A DNA stretch of 64,000 bases from Ophiura sarsii (Eukaryota; Echinodermata; Ophiuroidea; Amphilepidida; Ophiuridae), in assembly GCA_035610835.1 (NCBI GenBank), contig CM069447.1, positions 43,745,893 to 43,809,892 on the forward strand. Reading direction: 5' to 3'. Position 1 is the first letter of the stretch. The number at the start of each line of letters is the position of its first letter. The notes under the pieces were generated by a model, which was not told the DNA's origin, did no database searches, and saw only the letters and a list, made by a program, of their open reading frames with translations. Position numbers and translations under genes: made by a program. Of the stretch, positions 10,246-21,232 are shown in pieces.

Positions 10246-12913
10246 TTACAGAGAAATCAGTCTACGAAGACAGAGTTCTTTTTCAAATAGGAATAACAGA
10301 TTTGGGTGGTTGCCGTATCTAAACTTGCTTATGCATAGTTTCCCAACGGCGATGATAATAAATTTGAAGAACATGTTATTGAGTTTCATAATAATTTTAT
10401 CAGGGATATCCATGACAGAGGCAATGTATGACAATTGTGATGCTAACAGTGTTTTAACAATCAAATTTCTACCTGTCATTGAGAGGCCACGCATTTTCCA
10501 AGCACGTATAGAGCGTTCAATATTTTCCATCTTGCCAATCCAATTACATTCGAGATTATCAATGGAAGTGCTTGGTGAGAAGGTGACACCTAGGATTTTT
10601 ATTGTGTTGTTTGGAGCTAGTTTCCATTTGACATCACCAACGCAGTAATCATTATCTTTCAAAGATCCGATCCATAGTGCATCACTTTTATCTTTATTTA
10701 TTGCAAGCCCTGATAATTTAGTGAATTTATCAAAGATAGACATCACGTTTTTAAGACAATTGGGTGTTTTAACAAAAATAGTTGTATCGTCGGCAAAGGT
10801 GGAAATACGGACCTCGTGTCTATTATAGTTGTCAAGTGGCAGGGCAATGCCATGTATTTGATTTGACTGACGAATTTTACAAGCAAGCAGTTCTACCCCA
10901 AGTACGAACATCAAACTTGCAATCGGACAACCTTGACGAACACCACGGTCCACTTTGAACGGATTCGAAATATGACCATTGTTAATGATACAGTTTGTGC
11001 TATTATTTAAGATAACAGAAACCCATTTCTGAAACATATCGCCAAAATTTAGCTTTCTTATGGCATATAGAATAAAGTCACGTTCAATGGTATCGAACGC
11101 CTTTTTAAAATCAATGCATATCATGATACCAGGTATATTTTGATTATCTACATATCTTAGTACATCTTCAATAAGACGGATATTACCTTGGATATTTCTA
11201 CCCTTTACAAATCCGTTTTGGTCAGAGTCAACTAACTTGAGAAGAATGTTTTGCACACGCGCGGCGAGAGCTTTAGTGGCAATTTTGTAATCGATATTCA
11301 GTAAGGCGATTGGGCGATAATTATCGAGTGAGTCGCGTGGTAGGGATTTACCTTTATGTACTAAAGAAATAATACCACGATTTTGACAGGTAGTGAATGA
11401 GCCAGAATTAAATCCATCGTTTAACGCATCAACAACTAATTGACTTATTTTTGGCCAGAATTTACGGTAGAATTCAGCTGTTAGACCGTCGTATCCAGGG
11501 CTTTTATTATTTGCCATTGCGCTAAGTGCGTTAAAACATTCCTCATTATTTAGAATACCTTCACAACTTTGACTATCATTCACACTCAGGGTGGGAAATA
11601 CAGTGTCTTGAAAGAAATCATCTAACTCATTATCTGTAACTTTTACATTACTTTGATACAATTTAGAGAAATATTCAACCTCTTCTTTTAAAATTTCAGA
11701 CTGATCTGTAGTCGTCTTCCCATTGGTACATTTGAGCAAATTGATACACTTTTTAGACATACGACTTTTTTCAAGATTCAAGAAATATTTGGAGCATTTC
11801 TCACCTTCTTCGACCCATTTTTCTTTCGATCGAATTTGTAAACCTTTCATATAGTGACAGTATACTATTTCATATTGCATCTTACAATTATGGTATTGTT
11901 TTTTGAGATCATGATCATCAGGATATTCAATGCACTTGTCATAGATCTTTTGAAGCTCACTCTCAATATTTTTCATATCGCTTTTCATCGCCTTTTGAGA
12001 GCCTTTAGCAAAGTCTAACGTAAAGCTACGAATTTTCGTTTTACAGAGATCCCAAAATAATTTGGGAGACAACATGGTATGATATTCGCTTATACATTCA
12101 TCAATAAGTATATTTAACGCTGAGATATAATCATCATTTTCCAGCCAGGAATTATTAAATTTCCAATAGCCATTACCTTTAATAACTTTGTTGTGACTAA
12201 TAGACATGAAAACTGCCAAATGATCAGATCTTGGAGCCGACATGATTTTAATTTTCTCGATCGCATGACCAATAGTGTAAGGGGTAAACCAGTAATCAAG
12301 GGTGCACATAACTGGAGGACAGTTTTGCTTCCATGTGAATCTTTTCTTGTCACCGTTTCGTGATCTCCATATATCTGTCAGTTCAAAGTCGTCAAGCAAA
12401 GATCTGATCATATTAGCACAAGCAGGATTAGGGATAGTACCACCTATTTTATCAATGGCTGGATTTAGTACGGTGTTAAAATCACCACCTAAAATTGTAT
12501 GTCCCTCAATACTATGTGTTTCGATTAAGCCACGAAGATGTTCAAGGAATTTTTTTTCTGTCAGACACATCATTTGGTGCATACACATTCCACAAGTTGT
12601 ACTGGTTATCATTGACATATAACTTGATACCAAGTATTCTACCGTCATTATCAGAGTGTATAATTTTGGTATTTATGATCGATTGGAATTCATTTGATAT
12701 GCCAATCAATAGACCTTTTGAATGGTTTGAGCCATTACTACTGTAAAATATACCACCGTACTCTTTGTTCCATAATTCAATATCTTTTTGACAACAATAT
12801 ACTTCTTGTAAAAAACATATATCACATTTCTGGCTATTTAACCAATGAAATACATTTTTACGTTTGTTCTGATTCCGTATTCCACGGACATTGTATGTAA
12901 TTAAATTGAACAT
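10246..12913 (-). pseudogene. LINE ORF2: endonuclease + reverse transcriptase, frameshifted and 3'-truncated
   Basis: The start MFNLITYNVRGI opens an exonuclease-endonuclease-phosphatase domain: LQE near residue 35, WNVYAPND, GGDFNTVL, TLDYW, and the SDH motif in APRSDHLAV. The RT follows with KSPGYDGLTAEFY, QNGFVKGRNIQ, DFKKAFDTIERDF, GVRQGCP and the catalytic FADD. The two halves lie in different frames; they join at an 8-T run (12550-12557, A8 on the coding strand), where removing one base restores the frame. The protein stops soon after the RT thumb (MFFKFI), lacking the roughly 300-residue C-terminal region usual in this clade, so the 3' part of the ORF has been deleted. The plus-strand frames here are shadows. 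Confidence 0.9.
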
Positions 12914-12964
12914 TTATATATAAAAGTTAATTGATTAAAACAAAAGGTTCATACGGTCCATGCA

Positions 12965-13851
12965 CTAATGTACAGGAGGCTTTGTATTGCTTGTTGCAAT
13001 CTGCACAGAGGGAGCAGTTCTTTCACCTTTACCTTCAGGGCGAGGTGCGTCAGCATGAGTTGCGTGTTCGCGACGATCGCGTTTGTCTGGATTGGCATGT
13101 TCATTGACAGGCGATATATGTTTCCTTTTTGTGGTTGCTCTTGCTGTAAAGTCTTTGAGAGATGATTGTTTAGATTTTGTTGAGATTGGGGTTGATTGCG
13201 AAGTCTGTGATTGGGGGGTAGACTTGCTTGCCTTATGCTTCTTCTTAGAGTTTTTCTTTGCTGGTTTTGGAACTTCAGGAGCATTTTGGCTTGTTTCTTC
13301 TACCTCGTCAAAATTTAACAATGCCTTGACTTTATTAAGCAGATCAGGAGACTTACTTGTGTTGTACAGACAGTGATCAATGAGTTCTTGGGCAAGCGCC
13401 GAGGCCTGAGCAGCTCTTTCGGTGGTTGGAGTTGTCGTGGCTTGATGTTGATCAACATAGGTGTCAGGTTTCTGCACAAGATTTGTCAATTTGACAGGAG
13501 TCTGAGGTTGAGCTTCTTTTATGGTGACACACTGGTAGCTTTTGTGCCCGAATTGGTTACAATTGAAGCATTTAGGGCCTCTTTCTCTGTCAGGGCAGCG
13601 TTGTTGTACATGTCCAACTGTTCCACAAAGATGACATTTTACTCTCGGCTTGGATGGGCATTCAGATATGATGTGATCTGAACTGTGACAATATCTGCAG
13701 TTGGTTTCAGGTTGTCCATTGTTGTACAAGACCACCTCAATGTCGACCAAGTTCTTTGGGTCTAGAGGATCAGCTATTGACATTGATGAGTATCTGTCTT
13801 TATCTTCACGTATCTGGCTCACATAGCAGAATCGGTGGCCAGTAAACAGAT
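12965..13851 (-). pseudogene. LINE ORF1, 3' portion with three CCHC zinc knuckles
   Basis: From LFTGHRFCYVSQIRED onward, with three consecutive C-x2-C-x4-H-x4-C knuckles (CRYCHSSDHIISEC, CHLCGTVGHVQQRC, CFNCNQFGHKSYQC), then a Gln/Thr linker and a Lys/Ser-rich basic tail. This is the nucleic-acid-binding ORF1 protein typical of Tx1-like LINEs. The N-terminal part lies beyond the nested element, at 19235-19373. The apparent methionine start at 13867 is supplied by the inserted element and is not the real start. The ORF1 stop precedes the ORF2 start by about 50 bp. Confidence 0.85.
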
Positions 13852-14003
13852 TTGTATTTCCTATCATTAGCAGGAGTACTCTGAATGCGGTATTGTTATG
13901 TTAATGAAGAGGTCAGCGGGAAGTATGAAGGAAGGTGAACAGTGCGTGACGCCTCCACTGATGGCTTTGGATGCGGCACTGCAAGACATGCTTTATCGGT
14001 ATA
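13852..14003 (+). repeat. split direct repeat A1
   Basis: Starts TTGTATTTCCTATCATTAGC and ends CTTTATCGGTATA. It is identical to 18575-18726. Its left edge is the exact junction with LINE ORF1. Confidence 0.9.
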
Positions 14004-16324
14004 CTCGTATTGCGTATGTTTTGTGTATGCTTTACGACGTTTTGTGAATCAGCTATAGGCCTTTAACATGTTTAATGGTGTTGGCTGTGGATTATGTTTT
14101 CCTTTGATATAATTATTATGTCTTCTGAAGAACAGTCTTCATCGATAGAGCCTCAGGTTCAGGCAAGTACTATTTAGTATCATATCTGTTTTTTTCGAGT
14201 ATGGCTAAACAAGTCATAGGCAGTGTTCTATCTTACTTTTATAAAAAGTGGGACGATGACTATTCAATGGCGTAAGTTTTCCAGATAAAGATGGCTGCCT
14301 ATATTTTATTCAAGTTTAAATACATTGGTATTCGGAATATATATGAGTTTGACCTGAGATGTATATCGTCTTAATAGGGCAGAAGGTCATAGCATGGACT
14401 TTATAAGTCCATGGTTTTAGTATGATGAATAATTTTCTGAGGAATTTGCGTCTGATGACAGTGATTATCATTAAGATGAGAACTTTATTCACAATTGTGT
14501 AAGCCAGAGCTGCTAGAGAAAGATAGGGAGGTAAGACTGGTAAACAGTTTACAGTTTAAGCTTTGAGCTTATTTACTGGTTTTTGTTTCTGACAACCTTT
14601 TTCGAGGCTTTATCCCACAGAATAAGTACCAGTTTAGCCACATAGGTTTTCGGTACCAGGCTCCACAGACACTTGGGATGCCGTAAATCTGGGGTTGGAG
14701 ATGAGATTGTATACTACCGACTAAACAAGTGGGTTTGCCTGGGAGGCATAAAATATCTAGACAATACAGGTATGTGATACTTTACAGATTTTATTCTCAA
14801 TGTGTGTTTATTTTCGTGAAGTGTAAAAGTTTTACACTACATCTCTTGACATTTAATAAGTGTTATTATACTGTCTCTAGTATTTTATGCTATCACAAAT
14901 CAATATGTATTGTGAGTGGAGTATTATAGTTAATTTTAATCTTGGTATATACCAATCGATGTAACATGATATGTTATTTATTCTGCTGATACAGATTAAA
15001 ACGTGTATTACGACACAGGTGTCTCTACCTGCCTAGTTCTATTGTAACGGTGTACATGACTCGGCAGATTATCACTGGGCTTGAATGCCAGATCACTCAG
15101 AGGACATAGTACACGATTTATACGTTAACGATTTTTATCTGTGTATTGTTTATGAATGAACAGGGGTATTTAGCTCCTATGATTGAAATCAGTGTACGAC
15201 TTTTGAGTCTCCACAGGCGCAGGCACTAACCGGAGGTGCTATTTGTTATCGAATGGGTACAATTTACCTTTTGTTCCTACCACCTGTGTTTGAAGAACTT
15301 TAGATCTTCATTTTAATCATAATTGATTTTGTTTTAGAGATAATTGAGTGTATTCTCAGAATTATCCACAGCATGCACCTTTGTCGGTTTCCTTTCAAGA
15401 TTCTGGAACCCGGGTTCAGGTATATATTTTATGAGTTCTTATGGAATAAATTTGTTTTTCCTTTGACGATTAGTGTGTAGGTAGGCTTATAGAGCTTTTC
15501 CACGAAGGGATTCTTGTGTTCCTTCGACCAAGTCCATGCTTCGACTTATATCAGCATATCATCATATTGATTTCACACGTACTGCATACTTATGAGTTGA
15601 GTTGGATTTTTTAAGATGGTATTTTGATATGTTTGTATAGTTTTGCCCTGTATATTTTTATTCAGTGTATGCGATCATGGATCAAGACTGGTGATACAAA
15701 GGTACCGTATTATTATACAAAGGGTCCTACACTCAAACGATGGGTAGATAAGGAACAACACGAGGAGTGTAATCTGAATCTGCAGTATTTAGCAGACCCG
15801 AAGTCATGTTTTAATTTGTATTGTTTCTATTCTAGATCGGATGCATACCTCCAATCATGGTTATAGCAGGCTAGATGTCTATTGTTTACAGGCTATTTTT
15901 AACATGTATAATGCCTCTGTAGGTTTATCCCATCATTGCCAACTGATTATATATTTATCCATCATGAGAGTGGCACTGGGATAAGGTATTTAGATTACTG
16001 CAGACAGTGGTATTATTGATAATAATTATATTCTTTTGAGAAGAGATTATCGTATATTTGAATAACCGAATGGTATTTGTATACCACATTTCTTATGCAT
16101 TCAAATGCAAGTGGAGTTATGTTCAATGTGATGTATTGAATTTAACCAGTCACGTGAGTCGTAGGAGACAGGTAAAAGCTCCACATAAAGAGAGTTGAAA
16201 GAGTGTTCCTAGCTTTAGAAGCATTTCTGCCAGAGTTTTTTAAGGAAATGTGAACTGTTCACAGATAATAAAGGCATAGTCTCAATCGTGAGTAAGGGTA
16301 GTATGATACATTTCTATTGTGCAT

Positions 16325-16555
16325 GTCATGTCTCACTGGAGTCTTAATAATATAGACTTTGATTCTTACAGTCAGAATTGTATCCACTGAGCTTGATAGT
16401 TCAGTAGCCACGGGGCTCTATTTTATCGTAGCTATACTGGACTTGACGATTTGGAATAATCTGCCATCGCTCATGGTTTTGATTATTTGGTGCAGATATT
16501 TATATGGTTTGATAATTGCCATAGCCACTGGGTTTATAGACTGTTTTTAGTCTTC
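16325..16555 (+). repeat. internal duplication with ~27-bp minisatellite, copy 1
   Basis: GTCATGTCTCACTGGAG, then CAGTCAGAATT, followed by degenerate units of GCCACTGGGCTTGATGATTTG type. It is paralogous to 17039-17275. Confidence 0.65.
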
Positions 16556-17038
16556 AGTGGATCCACGAGATGATAATACTTAAGTATATTGATTTTTGAC
16601 GATTGGGGTGTATCTTGACAATTCTTTCAATTGGTCGTATTTTGGGGTTCTATGATTCAGTTCGAAGATTTCTTTTATACCAACTAGCCAAATAAATGTT
16701 GGTGCGCATGTTCAGATCATGCGGATGCATTTACGATTAGCCAGGCTGGGGCCATAGTTGAGTTGTTCCCCCATATGTTTCTAGTTCCTAGACATATTTA
16801 TCTTTTAAGCACGTCAAACTGTATAATGGTCTTATGAGTTCTCAGATTTCTGATCCTCCTTGTTTTTCGTGCATGGGAGAAATCACACATCTATCTTTGG
16901 ATCTTAGATGATAAGTGATTAGGACATGTATGTGTCAGGATATAATAATGCTTGTCTGTGAGCACTATTATAAGTTCGTGTTCTAGCGGCAGAACTTTTC
17001 TTGGAGTTGTAAATCCACTGGGTGTACTCCAAGTGTAT

Positions 17039-17275
17039 AAGTCATGTCTCACTGGAGACTTAGACTTCAATTCTGACAGTCAGAATTTTAGCCACTGGAT
17101 TTGATAATTTTGAAGTAGCCGCGGGGCTAGATAAATTGTCGTATCCACTGGGCTTGACGATGGTATAGCCACAGGGCTAGATGATCTGCCATTATAGCCG
17201 ATGTGCTTGATTATCTGGTGCAGCCACATGGCCAGATTATTTGCCGTAGCTACTGAGTTTTTAGACTGTATATAC
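17039..17275 (+). repeat. internal duplication with ~27-bp minisatellite, copy 2
   Basis: Same order of motifs as 16325-16555. Here six to seven units (TAGCCACTGGATTTGATAAT, TAGCCGCGGGGCTAGATAAA, TATCCACTGGGCTTGACGAT and so on) are clearer. Confidence 0.7.
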
Positions 17276-18445
17276 ATGATATATGTCTTATGATATTAAT
17301 TTCATTATTTTAGGTATCTTTATTGTACAGGGATGTAGAGTATTTTCCTACCATGTGGGAAACTAGCCACGATGTTCAAGCAAGGTACTTTATTCATCTA
17401 TATTATAATAACGATGTTTTTGACTCCTATCTGTCTATCGATTCAGCATTTTTGCTATCAAGTTGCACTTTGACTGTTGCCCACCTGTGGCAGACAACCC
17501 GTGCGACAGGAAATTACTCATCGGTGGTTTGCTATAAGAAGTACTAGCTAAATCGGTAAGGTAGAAAGAATCTTACAGCCGATATGCTTCACATAGTAGT
17601 GGAGAAGTTTGTGATTTTCGTATGCATATATTTGCTACTAATTTCTTACGCCGGTTTTTCATCCGTTAAGAATAATATGAGGATTTTTCTTACAGTAGAT
17701 GTGTGGTGTTCAGCTGTATTCATATCATGCTTATTATTGTTAGACAAGTATAACAGTTCAGTGTTTAGAAGAGGCATGGATGATAGTAGCTGCCTCTGGT
17801 TATACCACTTGTCCAGTTTTTATAATACCAATGGAATATTTATCCCTTGCTAAACTAGATATGAGTTCTGATGATTGTCTCCAGGCAGGTCACGTTTTGT
17901 TGTTGTTGTTTTTAAAAAATGTGTACCCGGCTATATGTACCCAGGAGTCGTAAGCTCTCATACCATGCATACAGTAGATGCCGTGAAAATTTTACATTTT
18001 CCCCTAGAATTATTGGATTGTTTCCTAAACATTTTTGGACTTTATAGTTTGAGTTCTGGTGGAGCATCAGCAGAAGCTGCTGTAGTAGTTCCATACGGTT
18101 TGCTTAAGAAGCATGGTATATGGCAAACATATATCCGAGGATAGGTATGTTAATGAGGAACTTATTCATCAACTTATAGGTGATTCATGGACTCTCAGTA
18201 TCATGTTAGTGTCCTGCATGAAACATGATATATATAATTGTTATTCTCTTCACATCATAGGTGTGAATGATTGGTATGCCAATGGTTAACATTTTGATGT
18301 TTCCTTACATGTACATGTAAAAGTAATATTTAGTGATCTGCTGTCACTTTTTTGTTTACAGAAATACATCAGTATTGATAATGCATAATTCTCAAACGAT
18401 ACTTGTATTGCCCGTTCTTTGATATCTGATTAGGGGTTAGCGGAG

Positions 18446-18574
18446 GCTATGTGCCCGTCGTCTAAGAGCCGTGCGCCCCAAATAGTGTATTTGATTAATG
18501 TGTTTCTTTCAGGAGGACGAATAGCGGGATAGGAAAATTCTTATTTGCGGTTGAGCTAGCGAATTAGAAAATAA
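18446..18574 (+). repeat. split direct repeat B1
   Basis: Starts GCTATGTGCCCGTCGTCTAA and ends GAATTAGAAAATAA. It is identical to 19106-19234 and abuts A2 with no spacer. It contains a splice-acceptor-like TTTCTTTCAG before GAGGACG. Confidence 0.9.
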
Positions 18575-18726
18575 TTGTATTTCCTATCATTAGCAGGAGT
18601 ACTCTGAATGCGGTATTGTTATGTTAATGAAGAGGTCAGCGGGAAGTATGAAGGAAGGTGAACAGTGCGTGACGCCTCCACTGATGGCTTTGGATGCGGC
18701 ACTGCAAGACATGCTTTATCGGTATA
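18575..18726 (+). repeat. split direct repeat A2
   Basis: Identical 152-bp copy of A1, immediately following B1. The following 379 bp (18727-19105) are unique, purine-rich and non-coding. Confidence 0.9.
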
Positions 18727-19105
18727 ATCCGGACCTGTTCACTTAAGAAGAGGGGATCGAGGTATGTTGATTTAATGAGAGGTATGTTTTAGAAACATGT
18801 TTGAGTAAACTTTACTTGGAACTAATTATTTAATACTAGCCATGTCGTTTCAGAGAAGATAAGACGTCTGGCATAGGATGATGCTACACAAGACGGAGTC
18901 TGATAACCTAGTTGGAAGGATGAGGAGGATCTATTTGCAGAGAGATGCAGAAGAGACTTATAGAACTGAGAAGATTCCCTTGGCAATGAAGAATAGTTAG
19001 CGCAGGATTTTGATCCAGGAGAGATACAGAGAAAAGGTGAAGGGAATGAAGGTCGGGAGGAGAGTGGGTAAGTTACGAATTATATTTTGTTGTCTATCCA
19101 CGTCT

Positions 19106-19234
19106 GCTATGTGCCCGTCGTCTAAGAGCCGTGCGCCCCAAATAGTGTATTTGATTAATGTGTTTCTTTCAGGAGGACGAATAGCGGGATAGGAAAATTC
19201 TTATTTGCGGTTGAGCTAGCGAATTAGAAAATAA
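19106..19234 (+). repeat. split direct repeat B2
   Basis: Identical 129-bp copy of B1. Its last base (A of ATAA) abuts LINE ORF1 coding sequence, defining the right end of the element. Confidence 0.9.
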
Positions 19235-19373
19235 GTTCAAATTCATTGTTCGTGCCTTTGTCCTTGGATTTATGGCGGAAAATTGGGCTCGCAATAGTGG
19301 CGAAAGCATTCACCCAACTCTCTACCTCAGCGTCGGGAATGTTCTGTGGGATACCATGAATACTAGCGGCCAT
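19235..19373 (-). pseudogene. LINE ORF1, 5' portion
   Basis: On the minus strand the frame starts MAASIHGIPQNIPDAEVESW and runs to the B2 boundary. With the insertion removed it continues in frame into 13851-12965 to give a 341-codon ORF1 (139 + 887 = 1026 bp, a multiple of three). The first codons overlap the candidate target duplication, so the original N-terminus may be slightly truncated. Confidence 0.8.
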
Positions 19374-19376
19374 TTT
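19364..19376 (+). repeat. candidate LINE target-site duplication, right copy
   Basis: TAGCGGCCATTTT, matching 10067-10079. It also encodes the start of ORF1 on the minus strand, so the match needs testing against an intact LINE copy. Confidence 0.45.
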
Positions 19377-19835
19377 GTGCGAGAGTAACATATAAATATG
19401 GTTTAAAATGTCAAAAATGGCACGATAAAAATCCGTTCGTTATAAATAAAAGAATCAATGGTTAAATAATAAAACTGACACAATTACACTCGTCGATCTC
19501 TGTTGCGTGCACACGTTGGCCGTATCGTTTGCAATCGGCAATCACGGGTTCGAATCTCCGTGTATTCGTTGTTGTTTTCTATTTTTTTGTTTTTTTTAAA
19601 AATAAAAAAAACTTGATTGTGGATGTATGTAACATCATTTTTATGTCAATTTTTATAATTTATAAAGGCCGCCAATGCTTTTATAGTTTTTTCTATTCTT
19701 TTTTAATCTATTTTTCTATCTATCATTTATCTCTGGATTTATTTAACTTTATAATCTAAACAAATTAAAATGCGTAAAACAATATACTATTGCTCGATAA
19801 ATAAGTGATTGAAGTTGAGTTCACTTTGTGATAAT
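19371..19835 (+). repeat. interspersed repeat with tRNA-like promoter, copy 1
   Basis: Aligns over about 460 bp with 56192-56712, beginning at CATTTTGTGCGAGAG in both. Near 19515-19555 it has a tRNA-like head (TTGCGTGCACACGTTGG as a poor A box and GGGTTCGAATC as a good B box), then an AT-rich body with TTTATAATTTATAAAGGCCG. Probably a tRNA-derived SINE or a non-autonomous repeat. Confidence 0.6.
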
Positions 19836-19839
19836 GATA

Positions 19840-20817
19840 GCATACCAGTGTGCCCAACCATTTCTCCTTTGCACACTTTGTTTAAAATACATTCAGAGAT
19901 GTCATTTTTATAGCTTGTTATAGCTAGGCTAATATACAACTGTAAGCTATTTGGATACACAAAGCAAACACATTTCCAAAACAGGCCATAGCCAATCGTA
20001 CAATGAGAAAGGAGACCGTTTATACCAATGTTAAATCTACCATGATTACCATTTTTTTAAACCTGTACAACCGATGAATTTCTAGAAAATCTTTGGTACA
20101 ACTTTATTTCAAGAAAGTTAGTCCTTGTACCAAATGTAGCTAGCTTTAATAAACGAATTGGGAGACGCAATATTCATGTCGAAATATATGTGGAAAGGCA
20201 ATCAGACAACTATTGATAGACGCGATCAAGTCTTGTACCTTTGAAGGGTGATTACGGGCACGTATGAGTAAAGTGGATTCCCTCTATAATGAACCAAAAT
20301 TTTAATTTCAGTGCCAAAGATCTTGAAAAAGGTTACAGGGGACATTCTCGCTTCGACGATGCTCCTATGCGTAGGTCAACTGAAAGCCCGGTCCGATGGT
20401 AGACTTCGAATCTCCAGAATCTCAGGAGATATGTACACATTTTCTCATAATACTTGATACTGCTACGCTTCCAATCATTATGGTTATAGCATATGCACGG
20501 CGCAAAGTGCACGGTGTCTCATTTAGGCCCACAGGCCGGGCGGGCTTGTGAGTGCTCAGAACCGGGACTATTAACAATACACTCAATTTAAAAAAAATTC
20601 AAAACACCGGATTCTACTGTCGCTCTGTTATGGTCGTATAGTCGGCCCCCGGATTCCACCGTCACTCTGTTGCAAGTAAGTGTAGGCCTTATATTCGCCA
20701 CAACATGTGGGCACTACCGTATAGTTTTATTGACTGTACATCATGCCTTTCGTCGGTATACAACTCGGACTTTTTACTGTCTGATAAGTCCACCCCTCCC
20801 CCTCCCTATGGCCCTGT
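19840..20817. other. intergenic, no gene seen
   Basis: No supported coding sequence. GGATTCTACTGTCGCTCTGTT and GGATTCCACCGTCACTCTGTT form a short imperfect direct duplication at about 20607 and 20652. Confidence 0.4.
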
Positions 20818-20820
20818 TTA

Positions 20821-21229
20821 GGCCCTGCCAACTTGATTTTTAGTTTCCCGTCACCCGCCCGCGCTTCATTTTCATGCCCGCGTTTGAATTCATTATTGAA
20901 ATTTTGGGAAAAAATACAGTTTTAAAAAAAAAATTATGGTATTTTTTGTGTAAGGTATTCATTCCATTGTCTAAACTGTTTGAGGATGTTAAAATGAAGT
21001 GAATGTTTATTCATTTTGACCAGAGTAGCCTTTCTGTAACTTACATATATCTAAATTGATCCATTTCATTCTATGATAGTGCGCAGCGGTGTATAACAAT
21101 ACGTCTGACATCCACATTTTGTATAATAATGAAAGTCGTAAAAATAATGAATAATGAATAATGAAATGGTTGCCTCGCTTGTTTTGAAAAAAAATGTTAC
21201 GGGAAACTAAAGATCAAGTTGGCGGGGCC
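20821..21229. mobile_element. Harbinger-like MITE, TTA target duplication
   Basis: Terminal inverted repeats: GGCCCTGCCAACTTGATTTT left against GGCCCCGCCAACTTGATCTT right, then TAGTTTCCCGT in both. Flanked by TTA at 20818-20820 and 21230-21232. The 409-bp AT-rich interior is non-coding. Confidence 0.75.
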
Positions 21230-21232
21230 TTA

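Larger units (their letters stand above)
14004..18445 (+). other. interior of the split-repeat element, no recognisable gene
   Basis: No open frame exceeds about 90 codons. Many segments look like short exons bounded by splice-like motifs (for example CAG|GTATGT near 14768 and TTCAG|GTATAT near 15420), and a stretch near 15720-15820 reads KGPTLKRWVDKEQHEECN. I could not chain these into a known RT, RNase H or recombinase. It could be a spliced non-coding or fast-evolving transcript, or decayed sequence, although the identical repeats argue for a recent insertion. Confidence 0.4.
13852..19234 (+). mobile_element. split-direct-repeat element (Ngaro/PAT-like structure), non-coding
   Basis: Two direct-repeat families are arranged A1 (13852-14003), 4.4 kb interior, B1 (18446-18574) abutting A2 (18575-18726), 379-bp spacer, B2 (19106-19234). 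A1=A2 (152 bp) and B1=B2 (129 bp) are identical as I read them. Joining the right end of B2 to the left end of A1 recreates the B1/A2 junction exactly, as expected for a circular intermediate of tyrosine-recombinase (DIRS-order, Ngaro/PAT) retrotransposons. There is no target-site duplication, and deleting the element restores the LINE ORF1 frame. No RT, RNase H or recombinase is visible, so it is either non-autonomous or encodes something unrecognised. An alternative reading is two tandem elements, A-y-B and A-x-B, sharing ends. Confidence 0.75.
10077..19363 (-). mobile_element. Tx1/L1-type LINE, antisense, interrupted by a nested element
   Basis: The minus strand carries ORF1 with CCHC knuckles, then ORF2 with an AP-endonuclease and reverse transcriptase, and an A-rich 3' end at about 10077-10130. 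Removing the 5383-bp insertion at 13852-19234 leaves about 3.9 kb. ORF2 ends early and has one frameshift, so this copy is dead. The insertion site is the receptor pseudogene's 3' flank, so the LINE is younger than the pseudogene's flank homology. Confidence 0.85.

Noticed and set aside
13083..13681. Plus-strand frames over LINE ORF1
   Set aside because: Antisense shadows of the zinc-knuckle protein, which has clear family motifs.
13852..19234. LTR retrotransposon
   Set aside because: The repeats are split (A then B-A then B), not paired terminal repeats, and there is no target-site duplication or TG...CA ends.
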